A DNA stretch of 64,000 bases from Calamus simplicifolius (GCA_900491605.1 UESW01000111.1:24323-88322); one strand, 5' to 3'; numbered from the stretch's first letter, positions 1-11,760 are shown. Made by a program: numbers and translations. Notes: generated by a model from the sequence alone, not told the origin.

Positions 1-943
1 CCTATAAAGAATTCTTAGAGGGAAAAAAATAAGCAATGACTAGATGTCCCTTTGAGATATCGAAGAAGACGATGGACAGCGGCCAAATGTATCTAGTATA
101 GAGCCTGCATAAACTGACTGACCTACTGAACAACAAACGAAATATCAGGTCGAGTAATGGTCAAATAATTTAAACTGCCCATCAGCTGCCGATACATTGA
201 AGGATCAGATAAGATTACCATCCGTCTGGCGCAACTTTAAATTGACCTCCATAGGTGTAAGAACCGAATTTTCGTTTTGAAGGCATGCTAAAGAAAGAAG
301 TCCTTGGGTGTACTTATGCTGATGTAAGAGCATGCCATTTGGGCAATGGTAAACCTTCAGTCCAAGAAAATACTACAGTGGACCAAGAACTTTTATATGA
401 AACAAAGATTTGAAATGTTGTTGGAGCTGCTCAATTAACTGGAGATCAGATCCAGTAATCACAATATCATCGACATACACAAGAAGTATAATGATCCCAA
501 GGCTAGTCTTGCTAAAGAAGAGAGAGGAGTCATTCTGACTCTGAGAAAATGTGAAATCCAGTAGAGTAGTACGAAAATTCTCAAACCATGCCCGTGGTGC
601 CTGCTTCAAACCATACAAAGACCGCTTTAAGCGATAAACCTCAACAGAAGAGGAAGGAAACAAGCCAGGAGAAGGAGACAAACCTCAATGGGAGTGAATG
701 TTTCCTCATAATCAAGCCCATACTCTGCCTATTCCCGAGTGCCACTAGACGAGCTTTATGTCTTTCAATAGAGCCATCAGCACGTAGCTTGATGGTGTAG
801 ACCCATTTACACCCAATAAGTTTAACTCCAGCAGGACAAGGGACGATGTCCCAAGTGTGATTGTCCTGAAGAGCCTGAATTTCATCCTGCATAGCTTGGC
901 GCCAACACTCTTGAGTAGAAGCCTGAGAATAAGACTTAGGCAC
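1..943 (-). pseudogene. Copia-1 reverse transcriptase / RNase H, internally deleted
   Basis: Reads LIGCKWVYTIK and RHKARLVALGN (about 943-745), then EYGLDYEETFTPI in another frame (about 738-700), then RSLYGLKQAPRAW, LLVYVDDIVITGSD and LGPL-stop-YFLGL (about 640-360). The region toward position 1 is the connection/RNase H part. The YVDD catalytic motif is present. The block between the ETFTPI motif and the PPPGL-like motif (here SPSPGL, about 680) is gone. In the family it holds the QMDVKNAFL segment with the first catalytic Asp, about 35 codons. At least one stop (near 373) and one or two frameshifts also break it. Pol would polymerise cDNA in the virus-like particle; this copy cannot. Confidence 0.88.
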
Positions 944-953
944 AAAAGTAGTA

Positions 954-2030
954 TCAAGAGTAGCCTGAAGAGCCGAAGAAGAAAAACCATACCAATCTGG
1001 GGGCAGAAAATCCTAGTAGATCGTCGGGCTCATGCAAGACAGGATCAGGTGGCGGTTCAGAGGAAGGAAGAGGCAGTGGGCGATGTCGCTGATACACGAT
1101 ATCGGGCTTAGAAGGAGTATGAGATACATCATCAAATGCAGGAAGTGAAATAGAGGGAGAAACAAGATTAGTACGAGATGGAAAGAAATATTGATTTTCA
1201 AAAAAAAACATTGCGAGAAATACGAAGCTTGTTAGCATCCGCATCATAACACACAAATCCTTTATGAGAGTTACTATAACCAAGAAAAGCACACTGAACA
1301 GATTGGGCAGAAAGCTTGTGACGTTCAATGGAGGTAAATGAACAAAACAAATGCAACCAAATACATGCAAATAATTATAATTAGGAGAAACACCAAACAA
1401 ACGAGAATATGGAGAATCAAGATGCAAGGTAGGAGAAGGTAGATGATTAATCAAATATACAGCTGTAGATAATGCTTCTACCCAAAATCTAGAAGGTACA
1501 GAAGATTCAAGCATCAATGTACGAACAACATCTAAAAGATGTCTATTCTTACGCTCGGCGATGCCATTTTGTTGAGGGGTGTAAGGACACGAACGTTGAG
1601 AAAGAATACCCTTCTGTTGGAGAAAAGATTGAAAATCATGAGACATGTATTCTCCCCAGAATCTGAACGGAAGATCTTAATACAGGTAGAAAATTGAGTT
1701 TCTACATAGGCAACAAAAGTTTTGAAGGTTGAAAACATCAGCTTTAGAACGAAGAAAATAGACCCACGTGAAACGACTGTAATCATCAATAAATGTCACA
1801 AAATATCGGTATTGAGCATGAGAAAGAACAGGACTCATACCCCAAACATCAGAATGAATAATATCAAAGCATGTAGAAGCACGACTACCTTGCAAAGGAA
1901 AAGGTAAAGATTTGCTTTTTCCTAGTTTACAAGGAGCACAATCAAAAGGCAAGGAAGAAAACTCATTTGTATTACTCAAATAACCATGTTTCATAAGATG
2001 TGTCAAAATTACAGAGTTGGGATGACCCAA
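954..2030 (-). pseudogene. Copia-1 integrase (two frames)
   Basis: The upstream frame (2030-1677) has the core start FDIIHSDVWGMSP and FIDDYSRFTWVYFL. A shifted stretch near 1680 has KIFRSDSGEN. The second frame (1646-954) has CPYTPQQNGIAERKNR and FWVEALSTAVYLIN. Together these give the Asp, Asp and Glu positions of the retroviral-type integrase core (rve family). The core is split by a frameshift near 1650-1680. The reading frame ends near 954 with a disrupted C-terminal part. Integrase inserts the cDNA into host DNA; this reading frame is no longer continuous. Confidence 0.88.
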
Positions 2031-2198
2031 TTTCTTATGCCAAAGATGGCTATTATTATTAGCAATAGCAGAACAACCAACAAAATTGAACGAGGAAATG
2101 AAGAAAAAACTTTAGGCCCTTCGCTATCTCCTGTCCCGATGCTTGATCCTGCACACGACAACCAGAACGATTAAAATGAATAGAACAATTATCTTCTA

Positions 2199-3373
2199 CT
2201 AATTGTCCAACAGAAATGAGATTGGCAGATAATTAGGAGACACAAAAACATCAGTAAAGGAAGACCCCAGATTTTCAACTGCAGTAATGGAAAGAGTACT
2301 GCCATCTGCAATCTGAATATGTTGCTGACCATCATACTTACGAACATCTTGTAAAGCTGCCAAACTTCCAGTCATGTGATTGGAAGCTGCAGAGTCAATT
2401 AACCAAGGAGAAGGAAGGAGATGTTTCTTGCCTTGGAGACCAAGAGCAGAAAGGGCAGAAATAATCATCTGTTGAACCTGCTCGGGCGTAATGTTGGAAG
2501 AAGAACTTGGAACTGTGGGCAGAGTGGAAGACATAGGCACAAAAGCGGACTGAACAACAGTATGAAAAGTAGGAGCAGATTTATTCTGAGGGCGTATACG
2601 ATAATCCTTAAGGATATGACCCTCCTTGCAATAATTGCAGAATTTCTTGCTGCAATATTTGGCAATATGCCCAATTTCTTGCAACTATAACATTGTGGTG
2701 GAGATCTAGATCGTCCTTTGCCTTGAGCAGCGTATGCCATATTAACCATCTCAGAACCACCAGTGTTTTGATCAAGGCCAAGCTGTGAGGCAAGACGCTG
2801 TTCTTCACGCAAGAGTTCACCCAAGCAATCCTCCAAAGAGGGACAGGTGTGCGATTGATTAACCCAGCTCGTGCACTTTCAAACTCGGGTCTGAGCTTCA
2901 TCAAGAATTGATCCCGCTGGCTCTCAGAATGAACCGCTTGTAGTGCTGCCAAAGCTTCTTTGGGAACCTGAGAATGCACCAATCCAGAATAATCACTCCA
3001 TAAATTAATAAAACCAGAATAAAATTGCTCAATAGAAAGATTCCCTGGCGATAGTTTCCAATGTCTAACTCCAATTGAAACTTTCGGGCAGAATTATTTT
3101 GATAATAAATTTGCCGAAGGTAATCCCACATTGCCTTAACAGTAGTGAACCTACGAAGATTATTGACCATATGAGGTTCAACAGAGCTGAGTAGCCAGGA
3201 AGCAATTTTAGCATCCTTGCTTTCCATAAACTAAGCTCTTGGAATCAGTTGGAGCCTTAGAAGACCCATCCAAATGACCCGATAACTCCTTCCCTTTCAC
3301 AAACATCCTGAACTGGAATTCCAACTGGTGTAGTTCTTGCCATTAAGGCAATAATAGAATTTTCTCCAGTCAT
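2199..3373 (-). pseudogene. Copia-1 gag and aspartic protease
   Basis: A likely start ATG lies at 3373-3371, opening MTGENSIIAL. It is followed by GKNYTSWEF-like and SWLLSSVEPHMVNNL sequence, typical of plant copia gag (UBN2/gag-polypeptide family). Several frameshifts occur between 2600 and 3230. A CCHC-type knuckle (C-Y-S-C-K-K-L-G) lies near 2690. The protease signature reads PWLIDSAASNHMTG (about 2400-2360), so the usual DSGA is DSAA. Gag packages the RNA and the protease cuts the polyprotein. Degraded but clearly recognisable. Confidence 0.85.
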
Positions 3374-3564
3374 AATAATAATAAAAAATTGATAAAGTAA
3401 AGAAATCACAACAGTTACTCTTCAAAATCTGTCGATAGCTACCAGGCAACAAAAAATCAAGAGCCAACATTCACCAAGCAACCCTCAAAAATAAATTATC
3501 AAAAAAATAAAACAAGAATTCAAGAATTCAGACAAACCGAGAGAAAACCACGAAAATAATTTGT

Positions 3565-3576
3565 GGCTCTGATACC
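3565..3576 (-). other. Copia-1 primer-binding site (tRNA-iMet)
   Basis: The minus strand reads TGGTATCAGAGCC, the standard plant copia site complementary to the 3' end of initiator tRNA-Met. It lies three bases from the LTR end at 3580. Confidence 0.93.
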
Positions 3577-3579
3577 ATA

Positions 3580-3750
3580 TCAAATTAGGTTTTGTTCTCC
3601 ATGCCCTTCTTGTGAGAGTTGCTCACTTTATATAGAAGCTGTCGGGCTAATTACAAGGCTAAAAATCAGCCATTACACAAGATACATATGATTATATAAG
3701 ATAAGAATAAACACCTATCAATTCTATGCATATATACAATATACTCTACA
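3580..3750 (-). repeat. Copia-1 5' LTR (about 171 bp)
   Basis: On the minus strand it starts TGTAGAGTATATTG and ends next to the primer-binding site. The terminal CA appears mutated to GA. A TATA box (TATATAAAG) lies at 3634-3626, about 50 bp from the LTR 3' end. The partner LTR is outside the window, so the outer boundary at 3750 rests on the TG terminus only. Confidence 0.7.
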
Positions 3751-4646
3751 CTTATGGCAATGATGGGCTGATTTTCTGTATAAAAAAACTCTTTCCTTGA
3801 TGCGCCCTTAGTTGACCAATTTAAATTTTAAAATTCAAATTCAAAACTCCCGCTTAACTGGTCCCTTTGGCGAGATCTGTCATTTCTGCATACCAAATTA
3901 GGCTTAAAATCTGCCATTTCTGTGCACCAAATCAGCCTTGGAATCTACCATTTCTGCTCCCTTGACCAGCTGTTAATTCTACTAACATAAATCTGGGTAT
4001 GAGACTAGATGGTGCAATATGTTGCCTCAATATGTTGCCTGCCTCATGGTGTTAATTATTGCACCACATGATAATAAATCTTCTCAAAGATTGCATGCAA
4101 TGATACATCGATCCCCTTAGTTACCACAACAAACAATTAATATGCAAGATGATTGGCCGGTTTATAGAGAGTTGCCTTATGGCAAGTCGACATTGATGAG
4201 ATCCAATTTGTACGGGATAATTCTTCCTCCATTACCTCTCTCCAAGGCTACATAAGGAGTCCGATAGCTTATTTTCTCCATCTCTATAGAAAAGCTTAGC
4301 TCAGTCTACTACTACTTATTGCTCAAATAAGCTAATCTTTTAGCTTAGCCTTCCTTTTTTCAATTCTAAGTAAACACTTTATCCTTTCTCTCCTTAGTTC
4401 AAAAGGAGTTGTAGGTCAGTAGGAAACTTATGGTCAATAAAAGTCTTTAGGTCGGTAGGAATCCACAACTTAGCTGTGACCATACGTCGGTCCAATCAAG
4501 ACTTCCTTCTCTTCATCGCCATTTTCCTTCTCTCTTTCTTCTTCTTCCTCATCAAATGAAAAAGTTCTTATGCTCAAGGCTGAGGAGCTAACCATGCTTT
4601 CTCAAGAGAATTTAGCGTAGCTACATCAAGTATATTGTATTCCTTA
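3751..4646. other. Old non-coding sequence, probably 3' part of the Tat-type gypsy
   Basis: No long reading frame. Bases 3830-3990 hold three loose repeats of a phrase like ATCTGCCATTTCTG. A TATA-like TCTATAGAAAAG on the plus strand (about 4287) lies upstream of plus-strand coding-like sequence (near 4555-4640) that resumes after gypsy-1 at 13118. The two parts rejoin exactly if gypsy-1 and one TSD copy are removed. This could be promoter and 5' exon of the antisense ORF listed at 13118-14520; that is inference. Confidence 0.4.
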
Positions 4647-4651
4647 TGACC
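4647..4651. repeat. Gypsy-1 target-site duplication, left copy (TGACC)
   Basis: TGACC directly precedes the left LTR and is repeated at 13113-13117 directly after the right LTR. A 5-bp duplication is what gypsy integrases make. Confidence 0.93.
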
Positions 4652-5991
4652 TGATGCAGGACCAATTCGCATGCAAGTAATTTTTTTTTAATGATTAATA
4701 ATTGCAGTTGATTATTCTTCCAAAGTAATAGTCTAAGAGGGATTCAGAAAAATTCACAGTAAATCCGCACGCGAAATAGTTCCTAAAAAAATAAGGAAGA
4801 AGGACCGTTGAGGCTAAAAAGCCCCGGTAGGGCTTGCTCTCCTACAATAAAGTTACTAGTAGATTATAAGGGTGTACCTAGAAAGAGGGGGAAGATCAAA
4901 GTGTTGAAGGAGTTGCTTTGCCTGGCGGATGCACCCTAGATGACCAAGCCTTGAGCCCATGAATCTGCGGCCAAGTATCCGTTGACCTGGATGACGATCA
5001 CCTTGAATCCCGGATTCATGGCTGTTGAGGGATCTGTAAGATCACTATACAAAGGTTAAAGAATAATAGAGAAAATTTAGAATAGAGGCAAAGAGATAAG
5101 GAAGGAGTAGAGAAAAGGGAAGGTCGTCCAAGGGCTCTTGGGCGTCCACTATTGGAAGACAAAGGTGGTGGCCAGGGTTTCTCCCGGAAACTTGGGATAT
5201 TGGCATGCGCAGGAGGAGGGAAACAAGAGCACCAGAGAACCAATTAATAAAAATCATAATAACTCAAAACTTGGATTGATTGATTAATAATAAAAGATAC
5301 ATCATTCATACAAGAGGGTCTCTTTTATAGAGCAAGAGACTTGGGGCCAAGAAAATACAGATATGGAAAGAGAGAAAAGAAAAAAAAGGTGCCCTAATCA
5401 AATTTGGCATGAAATCTATAGCATCCAGATGAGGAAGGTGATCTTCTAGATGCAATCAGTGGCAGCTGAATTCGGCATGAAATCTATGGCATCTAAATAA
5501 GGCAGGTGATCTTCTAGATATGATTGAGATGCAATTAGCGGCAGCTTAATTTGGCATAAAATCTGTAGCATCCAGATGAGGAAGGTGATCTTCTAGATGC
5601 AATCAGCGGCAACTAGATTCGGCATGAAATCTGTGGCGTTCAGATGAGAAAAATGATCATCCAGATCGGAAAGGTTGCTTGCTCTGCTAGGTGGCATGTG
5701 GGCTGCTTGAAGCAGGTATGACACCAACTTGAATTTAGCAGCTGCTCTGTCTGACTGTGATGGCCTTGTCTTCTACTCCAATACTGATGTCTCCTCTTGT
5801 AAGCTGATGAACTTACTACAGGACTCACATTAAAATAAACTAGACTGGATAGGAGTCAATTTAGAATAAAATGAACTGGACGAGACTCAAAATAAACTAA
5901 ACTTTATTTTCTAACTCAAGACTTAAATCATAACAAATCATATATCCAAAGAGGGTTAAGAATCCTCTGCTTGATCCTGGTGCCCGTACCA
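4652..5991 (-). repeat. Gypsy-1 3' LTR
   Basis: 1340 bp, TG...CA. On the minus strand it starts TGGTACGGGCACCAGG and ends CTGCATCA. The TATA box (CTATAAAAGA) is at 5330-5321. Four diverged copies of a 55-65 bp phrase containing GGTGATCTTCTAGAT lie between about 5390 and 5670. The last codons of pol, and its stop, lie inside this LTR (5991-5928). Confidence 0.95.
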
Positions 5992-7216
5992 ATTCTCTCG
6001 AGGTAGAAAGAACTCGATCCCGTCGAGTATGGGTCATTCTGGCTCTGGTATCTCTTTAGTAGGTCTGAGTTGAGGTGTTGCAAATCCTCTCGAGTAATCC
6101 ATGAATCATCAGATTCGAGACGATCCTGCCATCGGACCAGGTAGCGTTGATAACCGCGGTTCCGGATCGTAATGGCTTGATCGTCTAGGATACGCTCAAT
6201 CCGCTCTTCTCGCTCAGGTAAAATTGGTGGTGGACACTCTTGGGTAGGTTCGCTCATGAAAGAAGGGTTAGGTTCAAAGTACTCACTAGGAATCTCTGCC
6301 GGTTCCCTATATTCTACTAGGTTTGCAATATTGAAGGTAGAGCTAATGCCCCAATCCGAGGGCAGATCTAGCACATAGGCATTGAGTCCTACCTTCTCTA
6401 TTATTTTAAATGGACCAGCTCCGCGAGCATGAAATTTCTTAACGGTACCTGATGGGAACCATTTAGGTCTAAGCCTAACTATGACATAATCCCCTACATC
6501 GAACTCTTTGGCTCTTCTTTGGGAGTTAGCCAGTACTCTTTTATAAGTTTCATTACTTAGATTTATTTTCTGGCTAATGTCCTTATGTAAGTCTTTGATA
6601 TGCTGTGCAAATACTTGTGCGGACTCTGAAACTCGTGTGTGGAGGGGTAAAGGAATTAGATCAAGTGGACGATTAGGCTTGTACCCATGGACTATCTCAA
6701 ATGGACTCTTGCCCGTAGACTTGTTCATTGAGCTATTGTAGGCGAACTCTGCACGAGGTAGTAATAAATTCCACGTCCCTAGGTGTTTGCCTACAAGGCA
6801 CCTAAGAAGGTTTCCTATACTATGGTTCACCACTTCAGTTTGCCCATCCGTTTGGGGTGAAAGGCTATGGAAAAATTAAGTTTGGTTCCTAAAAGACGCC
6901 ATAGCGTTTTTCAAAAGTAGCTGGTAAACCTAACATCCCTATCAGAAACAATGGTCTTAGGTAGGCCATGGAGCTTGACCATGTTGTCTAAGAAAAGTCG
7001 GGCTACCATAGACGCGTCAAAGGTTTGCGAACAAGAGATGAAATGAGCCATCTTAGAGCACCTATCGACCACTACAAAGATGGAGTCATGCTTCTTATGG
7101 GTTTTAGGTAATCCTAGAATGAAGTCCATACTGAGGTCTTGCCAAGGATGATCAGGCACTGGCAAAGGAGTATATAGACCGGTGTTCTGCTTCTGCTGTT
7201 TTGCAATGGCACAAGT
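5928..7216 (-). pseudogene. Gypsy-1 integrase with C-terminal chromodomain
   Basis: The core begins LPVPDHPWQDLSMDFILGLP (about 7165), with VVVDRCSKMAHFI, then LPKTIVSDRDVRFT, then TDGQTEVVNHS (near 6845). This gives the D, D and E positions. GPFKIIEKVGLNAYVLDLP is the GPY/F module (about 6410-6350). The end (about 6220-6050) reads ERIERILDD, YQRYLVRWQD and DDSWITREDL, a chromodomain that in chromoviruses steers integration. A stop replaces Trp at 6911, and a one-base shift occurs near 6855. The frame ends at 5928 inside the LTR. Confidence 0.9.
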
Positions 7217-8122
7217 TCAACATCGGGCTATTATCAGGGCAACGAGCCTTTTTAATCCTGGCCAGTAAAATTGGTCCTCTATCGCTAGAATAGTCTTATC
7301 TCTTCCAAAATGACCAACTAATCCTCCAGCATACGTTTCCCAGACTAGGAATTCTCTAAGTGATGTCCTAGGGATACAAAGTCTATTGCCCCTAAAAAGG
7401 TAACCATCCTGGATGGTATAATCTCCATTGGTACTGGATGGCCCTAGCTGAAGGATCTTATAAATTTCACCAAAGTCATGATAGGTCTCATACTCATCTT
7501 TTATCCGGTCGAATCCTATAACTTCGGTGCTAACAGTACTCGACAACAAAGACTTACGGCTTAGGGCGTTTGCTACTTTATTTTCTATACCGGCATGGTG
7601 TTTCAGGACAAAAGTGTATGCTTGAATGTATTCAACCGATTTGTCGTGCCTATAATTTAGGTTCTTTTGGGAGTTCAGAAATCGGAGTGCCTCATGATCA
7701 GAAAATAAGACAAACTCCTGCGGTAGTAAGTAATGTCTCCAATACTTAAGGGCTTGTACTACCGCATAGAATTCCTTATCATAGGTGGAATATCTAAGTT
7801 TAGCTTCATTTAGTTTTTCACTAAAGAAAGCTATGGGGTGATTTTCTTGGCTTAACACTCCACCTATGCCTACTCCCGACACATCGCACGCAACCTCAAA
7901 CACCATAGAAAAGTTTGGAAGTCTAAGTATGGGTGCATGAGTCATCCTATCCTTAAGCTCTAGGAAGGCATTATTAGCTGACTTAGTCCACTCAAAATTA
8001 CCCTTCCTAATACAATCAGTGATGGGTGCGACGATGGTGCTAAATCCCCTAATGAATCTCCTGTAAAAGGTTGCTAGGCCATGGAAGTTGTGGACATCAT
8101 GGACGTTCATGGGTACCGCCAC
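7217..8122 (-). pseudogene. Gypsy-1 RNase H and integrase zinc-binding domain
   Basis: Starts in the RT thumb (HNFHGLATFYRRFIRGFS), then APILRLPNF and EVACDVSGVGIGGVLSQ (RNase H with its first Asp), RYSTYDKEFYAVVQALKYWRHYL (Glu), LFSDHEALRFL (Asp) and HDKSVEYIQAY. It ends in the integrase HHCC zinc finger (GHFGRDKT, FYWPGL, ARC). The second cysteine pair is interrupted by an in-frame stop at 7217-7219, where the family has Arg; the same frame then continues into the integrase core. The 901-bp open frame is the best preserved part of this pol gene. Confidence 0.92.
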
Positions 8123-8743
8123 TCTATGACCGACCTAACCTTTTCAGGATCTGCTGAAACACCTTCTGGGGTTACCACAAAACCTAGAAAGATAACCCTA
8201 TGCATCATGAAATCACACTTCTTAAGGTTTGCATATAGGCTATTCTCTCTAAGGGTCTGACAGATTAATCTGAGATGGTTAAGATAGTCCTCTTTGGTCT
8301 TGCTATAAATTAATATATCATCAAAATAGACCACTATGAATTTTTTCGTGTACTCTTTCAGGACCTGGGTCATGATTCTCATGAATGTGCTAGGTACATT
8401 TGACAACCCAAAAGGCATCACGACCCACTCAAACATATCATCTCTAGTCTTAAATGCAGTCTTCCACTCATCCCTGGTTTAATTCTAACCTGATGGTAGC
8501 CACTCTTAAGGTCTATTTTGGAAAAGATAGTGGCACCCGCCATCATGTTCAACATGTCATCTAGTCTGGGGATAGAGAACCTATACTTGATAGTGATTTT
8601 GTTGATGGCCCTACTGTCCATGCACATTCTCCAGGTACCATCCTTCTTAGGGGTTAATAGTGCAGAAACTGCACAAGGACTTAAGCTCTCCCTAATGAAA
8701 CCTTTCCTAAGTAATTCTCCCACTTGTTTTTGTAGTTCTTGAT
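8107..8743 (-). pseudogene. Gypsy-1 reverse transcriptase
   Basis: Reads ELLRKGFIRESLSPCA, LLTPKKDGTWRMCMDSR, SIPRLDDMLNMMAGA, FSKIDLKSGYHQVRI (first catalytic Asp), then after a frameshift near 8430 EWVVMPFGLSNVPSTFM, VVYFDDILIYSKT (FDD in place of YxDD) and FLGFVVTPEGVSADPEK. The frame breaks near 8430, so fingers and palm are in different frames. Upstream, the N-terminal 167 bp are duplicated in tandem. Confidence 0.92.
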
Positions 8744-8909
8744 GAACCTATACTTGATAGTGATTTTATTGATGGTCCTACTGTCCATGCACATTCTCCA
8801 GGTACCATCCTTCTTAGGGGTTAATAGTTCAGGAACTGCACAAGGACTTAAGCTCTCCCTAATGAAACCTTTCCTAAGTAATTCTCCCACTTATTTTGTA
8901 GTTCTTGAT
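8577..8909 (-). repeat. 167-bp tandem duplication inside the RT gene
   Basis: Copy 1 is 8577-8743 and copy 2 is 8744-8909, directly adjacent. Both encode ELLRKGFIRESLSPCAV to NKITIKYRF, but only copy 1 runs on into SIPRLDDM. Copy 2 is one base shorter (a T run near 8893), and the copies differ at only a few other positions, so the duplication is younger than much of the other damage. Length 167 is not a multiple of 3, so it shifts the frame. Confidence 0.93.
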
Positions 8910-9567
8910 GCTCAGTGGGGTTCATCCTATAATGGGGAAGGTTTGGGAGGGTGGATCCTGGGATCAGGTCAATGGCATATTGATGTTTCTTAGGGGTGGT
9001 AACTAATCAGGAAATTCTTCAGGGAAGACATCCTTAAACTCCTCTAGGATCTCAATTACTTCTGGGGGTTGTTCCTTTTGGACTGATTCACAGATCTCTT
9101 TAGTGGTCAAAATCCAAATAGGATTACCCTCAGTGATGTTCTTTTCTGATTCTTAGCTTTAATCAGATTAACTCTTGGCTTGCTATCCTTAAAGTTGCTA
9201 GATCCTTTCTTGATTGGGTCCCTAGGTGGAGTTGGATAAATCACATACTTGTTTCCATTGTGTTTAAAAGAGCAGATGTTGGATCGACCAAACAGGGTGG
9301 CATTGTGATCATAAAGCCAAGGTCAACCTAATGTAATACTACTAACACCCATAGGAATTACATCGCACCAGACCTTTTCCTCATAATTTTGCAATTTGAT
9401 TAGTATTTGGCATCTGGACTTGATTAGGATAGAGGTGGAATCTACCCACAAGACCTTCTAGGGACTAGGATGGGAAACTGTGGTCAATCCTAATGACTTA
9501 ACTGTATTGGCAGAGACGACATTGACACAACTCCCGCTATCCACTATGATCTTGAGCACGTTATCCC
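8910..9567 (-). pseudogene. Gypsy-1 aspartic protease and RT linker
   Basis: The minus strand near 9555-9515 reads VLKIIVDSGSCVNVVSA, the retropepsin active site (DSG). Downstream near 9330 is LG-stop-PWLYDHNATLFGRSN, a conserved piece of plant gypsy proteases, with a stop before the Trp. No long frame survives between this and the RT start at about 8900. The protease would mature Gag-Pol. Confidence 0.8.
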
Positions 9568-10922
9568 CTATCTTAACAAAAGTTGTAGGATGTTAGTCCT
9601 ACGCCAATCTTCCTGGTCCTTAGTTTGAGTCTGGGTCAAGATACATCTAACCACTCCTAGTAGGTCTTCAGACTCAAATGTTTTCTCATCTCCATCGTAC
9701 TCATCTATCAGATGGGTATCAGCCTCATAGACCTCTTCCTCAGGCTCAACTAGGGACTCGGATTCAGTCTCAGGTAACTCATCTATATGAAGGGATCTGA
9801 CTGGGCACTGACTGATCATATGTCCTGATTTGTTGCATCTAAAGCATTTGATCTGGGGGTTGGAATTTCTTTGGACATCTACATATTTTCCCTTATCCTC
9901 TCTCTAGGGTATAGGAGTACTATTTTGGGGTCAACTCAACTCAGTTCGGCTTGTACTGGGTCGGCTAGTGTTGGGTTGACTCAGAAAAGTTTGGCAGGGG
10001 TCTGAGTACTGGGTAGGTCTGGGACGACTAGGATAGGCCTAGCTAGATCCTGGATATGGGCTAGGGTTCTTGGTAGCCTCTAATCTACGATAGGGTGGCC
10101 CTCTCTAAAAACGTTCATAATTCCTAGTAACTTGGTAAGCTTCTTCTAAATTGTGTACCCTTCTTAGGTAGAGTTCTCTTTGAATATCTGCTCTCAGGCC
10201 ATACCTAAACTTGGATAGGGTGACTTTCTCAGACTGAACGATATTACATCTCATGGTATACTCTTGGAATGTAGCAATGTATTCATTCACAGTTTTACTA
10301 CCCTGAATTAATCCCTACCACTGGTCCAATAGGCTCTGTTCATACGATGTGGGGACATAATTGGACCTAAGCCTAGCCTTCATGGCATGCCAGGTGACTA
10401 TGGGGTCTCTTCCCTCTAATAATTGTCTTCGCTCTAAAGTGACCCAGTATAACCTAGCTTATTGTACTAACTTGAGCTTGGCAAACTTAAACTCTTCAGA
10501 CATGTCGTATCAGTCAAAGTACTGGTCCATCCCTTCCTCCCAATCTAGGTAGTCCTTAGGGTCCATAGAGCCATCGAAAGTAGGTGCTTCAAGTCTGACA
10601 CTTCTAAGGGCTCTTTCTTCTTGGTCTACTGCCTCATGATTGGGTCTCCTAGGGAGGACATCTAGGACTGGATCAGGTCGAAGTGGTCTCCTAGGGTTTG
10701 GCCTTATGTAGAGTCAAGCTATTGGGCCCTCCTAGGATGAGGTGTGGTCTCATGATCAGACTCAGTGTGGGGCTCACGGGCTTCTTCTAGGATGCCCAAC
10801 CTAGTTTCAACTTGATCGAACCTGGACCCTAATCTAGCCTCAGATTGCTTGATGTCTTGGTTCATTTGGGCTAGTTGTTCAGTGATGATTCTTAAGTGAT
10901 CATCAATGCTTTGATTAGCCAT
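9568..10922 (-). pseudogene. Gypsy-1 gag
   Basis: Starts at ATG 10922 with MANQSIDDHLRIITEQLAQM, a short coiled-coil-like N-terminus. The capsid-like part near 10290-10105 (MNEYIATFQEYTMRCNIV, LRADIQRELYLRRV) matches plant retrotransposon gag. A CCHC knuckle (CFRCNKSGHMISQCP) lies near 9845-9805, followed by an acidic linker. Several stops and shifts interrupt it (for example near 10300 and 10720). Confidence 0.83.
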
Positions 10923-11760
10923 GGGTTCAGCCTATAATGGAGGTGGTGATGGGCAAAAAGATGCTCCTGATCTAGTGCACATGCAAGCACAATCAAGCAT
11001 ACAAGACTCAAACTGACTCGGACTATGGTATGCTAGACCTAGTCATCCAGAGTAAAAGATTTGGCTTAATAAAAGCCAATCTAACAGTAACTCTTCAATT
11101 GGCCAGTTGGGACAGGTGGAAGGTGGGAGGCTCATCCCGCAAATTGCAGGTGCCTAATTAGAATAACCCCAACACTCCGCTTAAGTCGTTGACATTTGAC
11201 CTCCCTTCTAGACACCAATTTCAGAGCACACGCCAGATTAATTTGTACTAGTCTCCTCCAGTACACTAAACCGACTGTTGGTGTCCCTAGCCCTTTAGGG
11301 CAAATGTCAATTAAGTTGCTACTAAGTTTTAGATTAGAGGCTTGGGATCGGAATGCACGGGTGGTTATTTTGGGCCAAGGAAGGGGTCTCAATCCCTTCC
11401 CTTATCTGACATCAATGAAAGCCCTTAAGAGTAATTTAATGCAGATGAATGACATGTAAAACAAAACCCTAATCCAGAAATATGTAAATAGCAATAAATC
11501 TCAAAAAAATTTCACGGATTGAATTAAATCTTCAAAAATTAATAAAATCTCAATAATTTTTATGTTTTTTTATGAGTAATCAAGCATGCAATTAATTCAC
11601 AGGTTGAATTAAATTCTTAAAAAATAATAAAAAATACTTTAAATTATAACGAATCTAGAGAAATAAATTTGTAATTTTCTGATGTGTATGCAGGTAGAAA
11701 CAATTCAATTAACAGATGATATACTGATAATAACGTGAATTAAAATTAAGCCCTAACCAT
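10923..11760. other. Gypsy-1 untranslated leader
   Basis: About 840 bp between the primer site and the gag start (minus-strand sense). It has short AT-rich stretches at 11460-11700 and no convincing reading frame. Confidence 0.6.

Larger units (their letters stand above)
1..3750 (-). mobile_element. Copia-1: Ty1/copia retrotransposon, 3' part cut off by window start
   Basis: Read on the minus strand the order is LTR (3580-3750), primer-binding site, gag, protease, integrase, reverse transcriptase and RNase H, which is the Ty1/copia order. The element runs off the left edge inside RNase H, so its 3' LTR and target-site duplication cannot be seen. The visible LTR is only about 170 bp, as in short-LTR plant copia lineages (Ale/Retrofit type; lineage is inference). 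All domains are broken by frameshifts or stops, and part of the RT core is missing, so this copy is dead. Confidence 0.9.

Noticed and set aside
3751..4646. Second LTR of the Tat element
   Set aside because: No stretch matches the LTR at 43188-43890; it is probably left of the window or destroyed.
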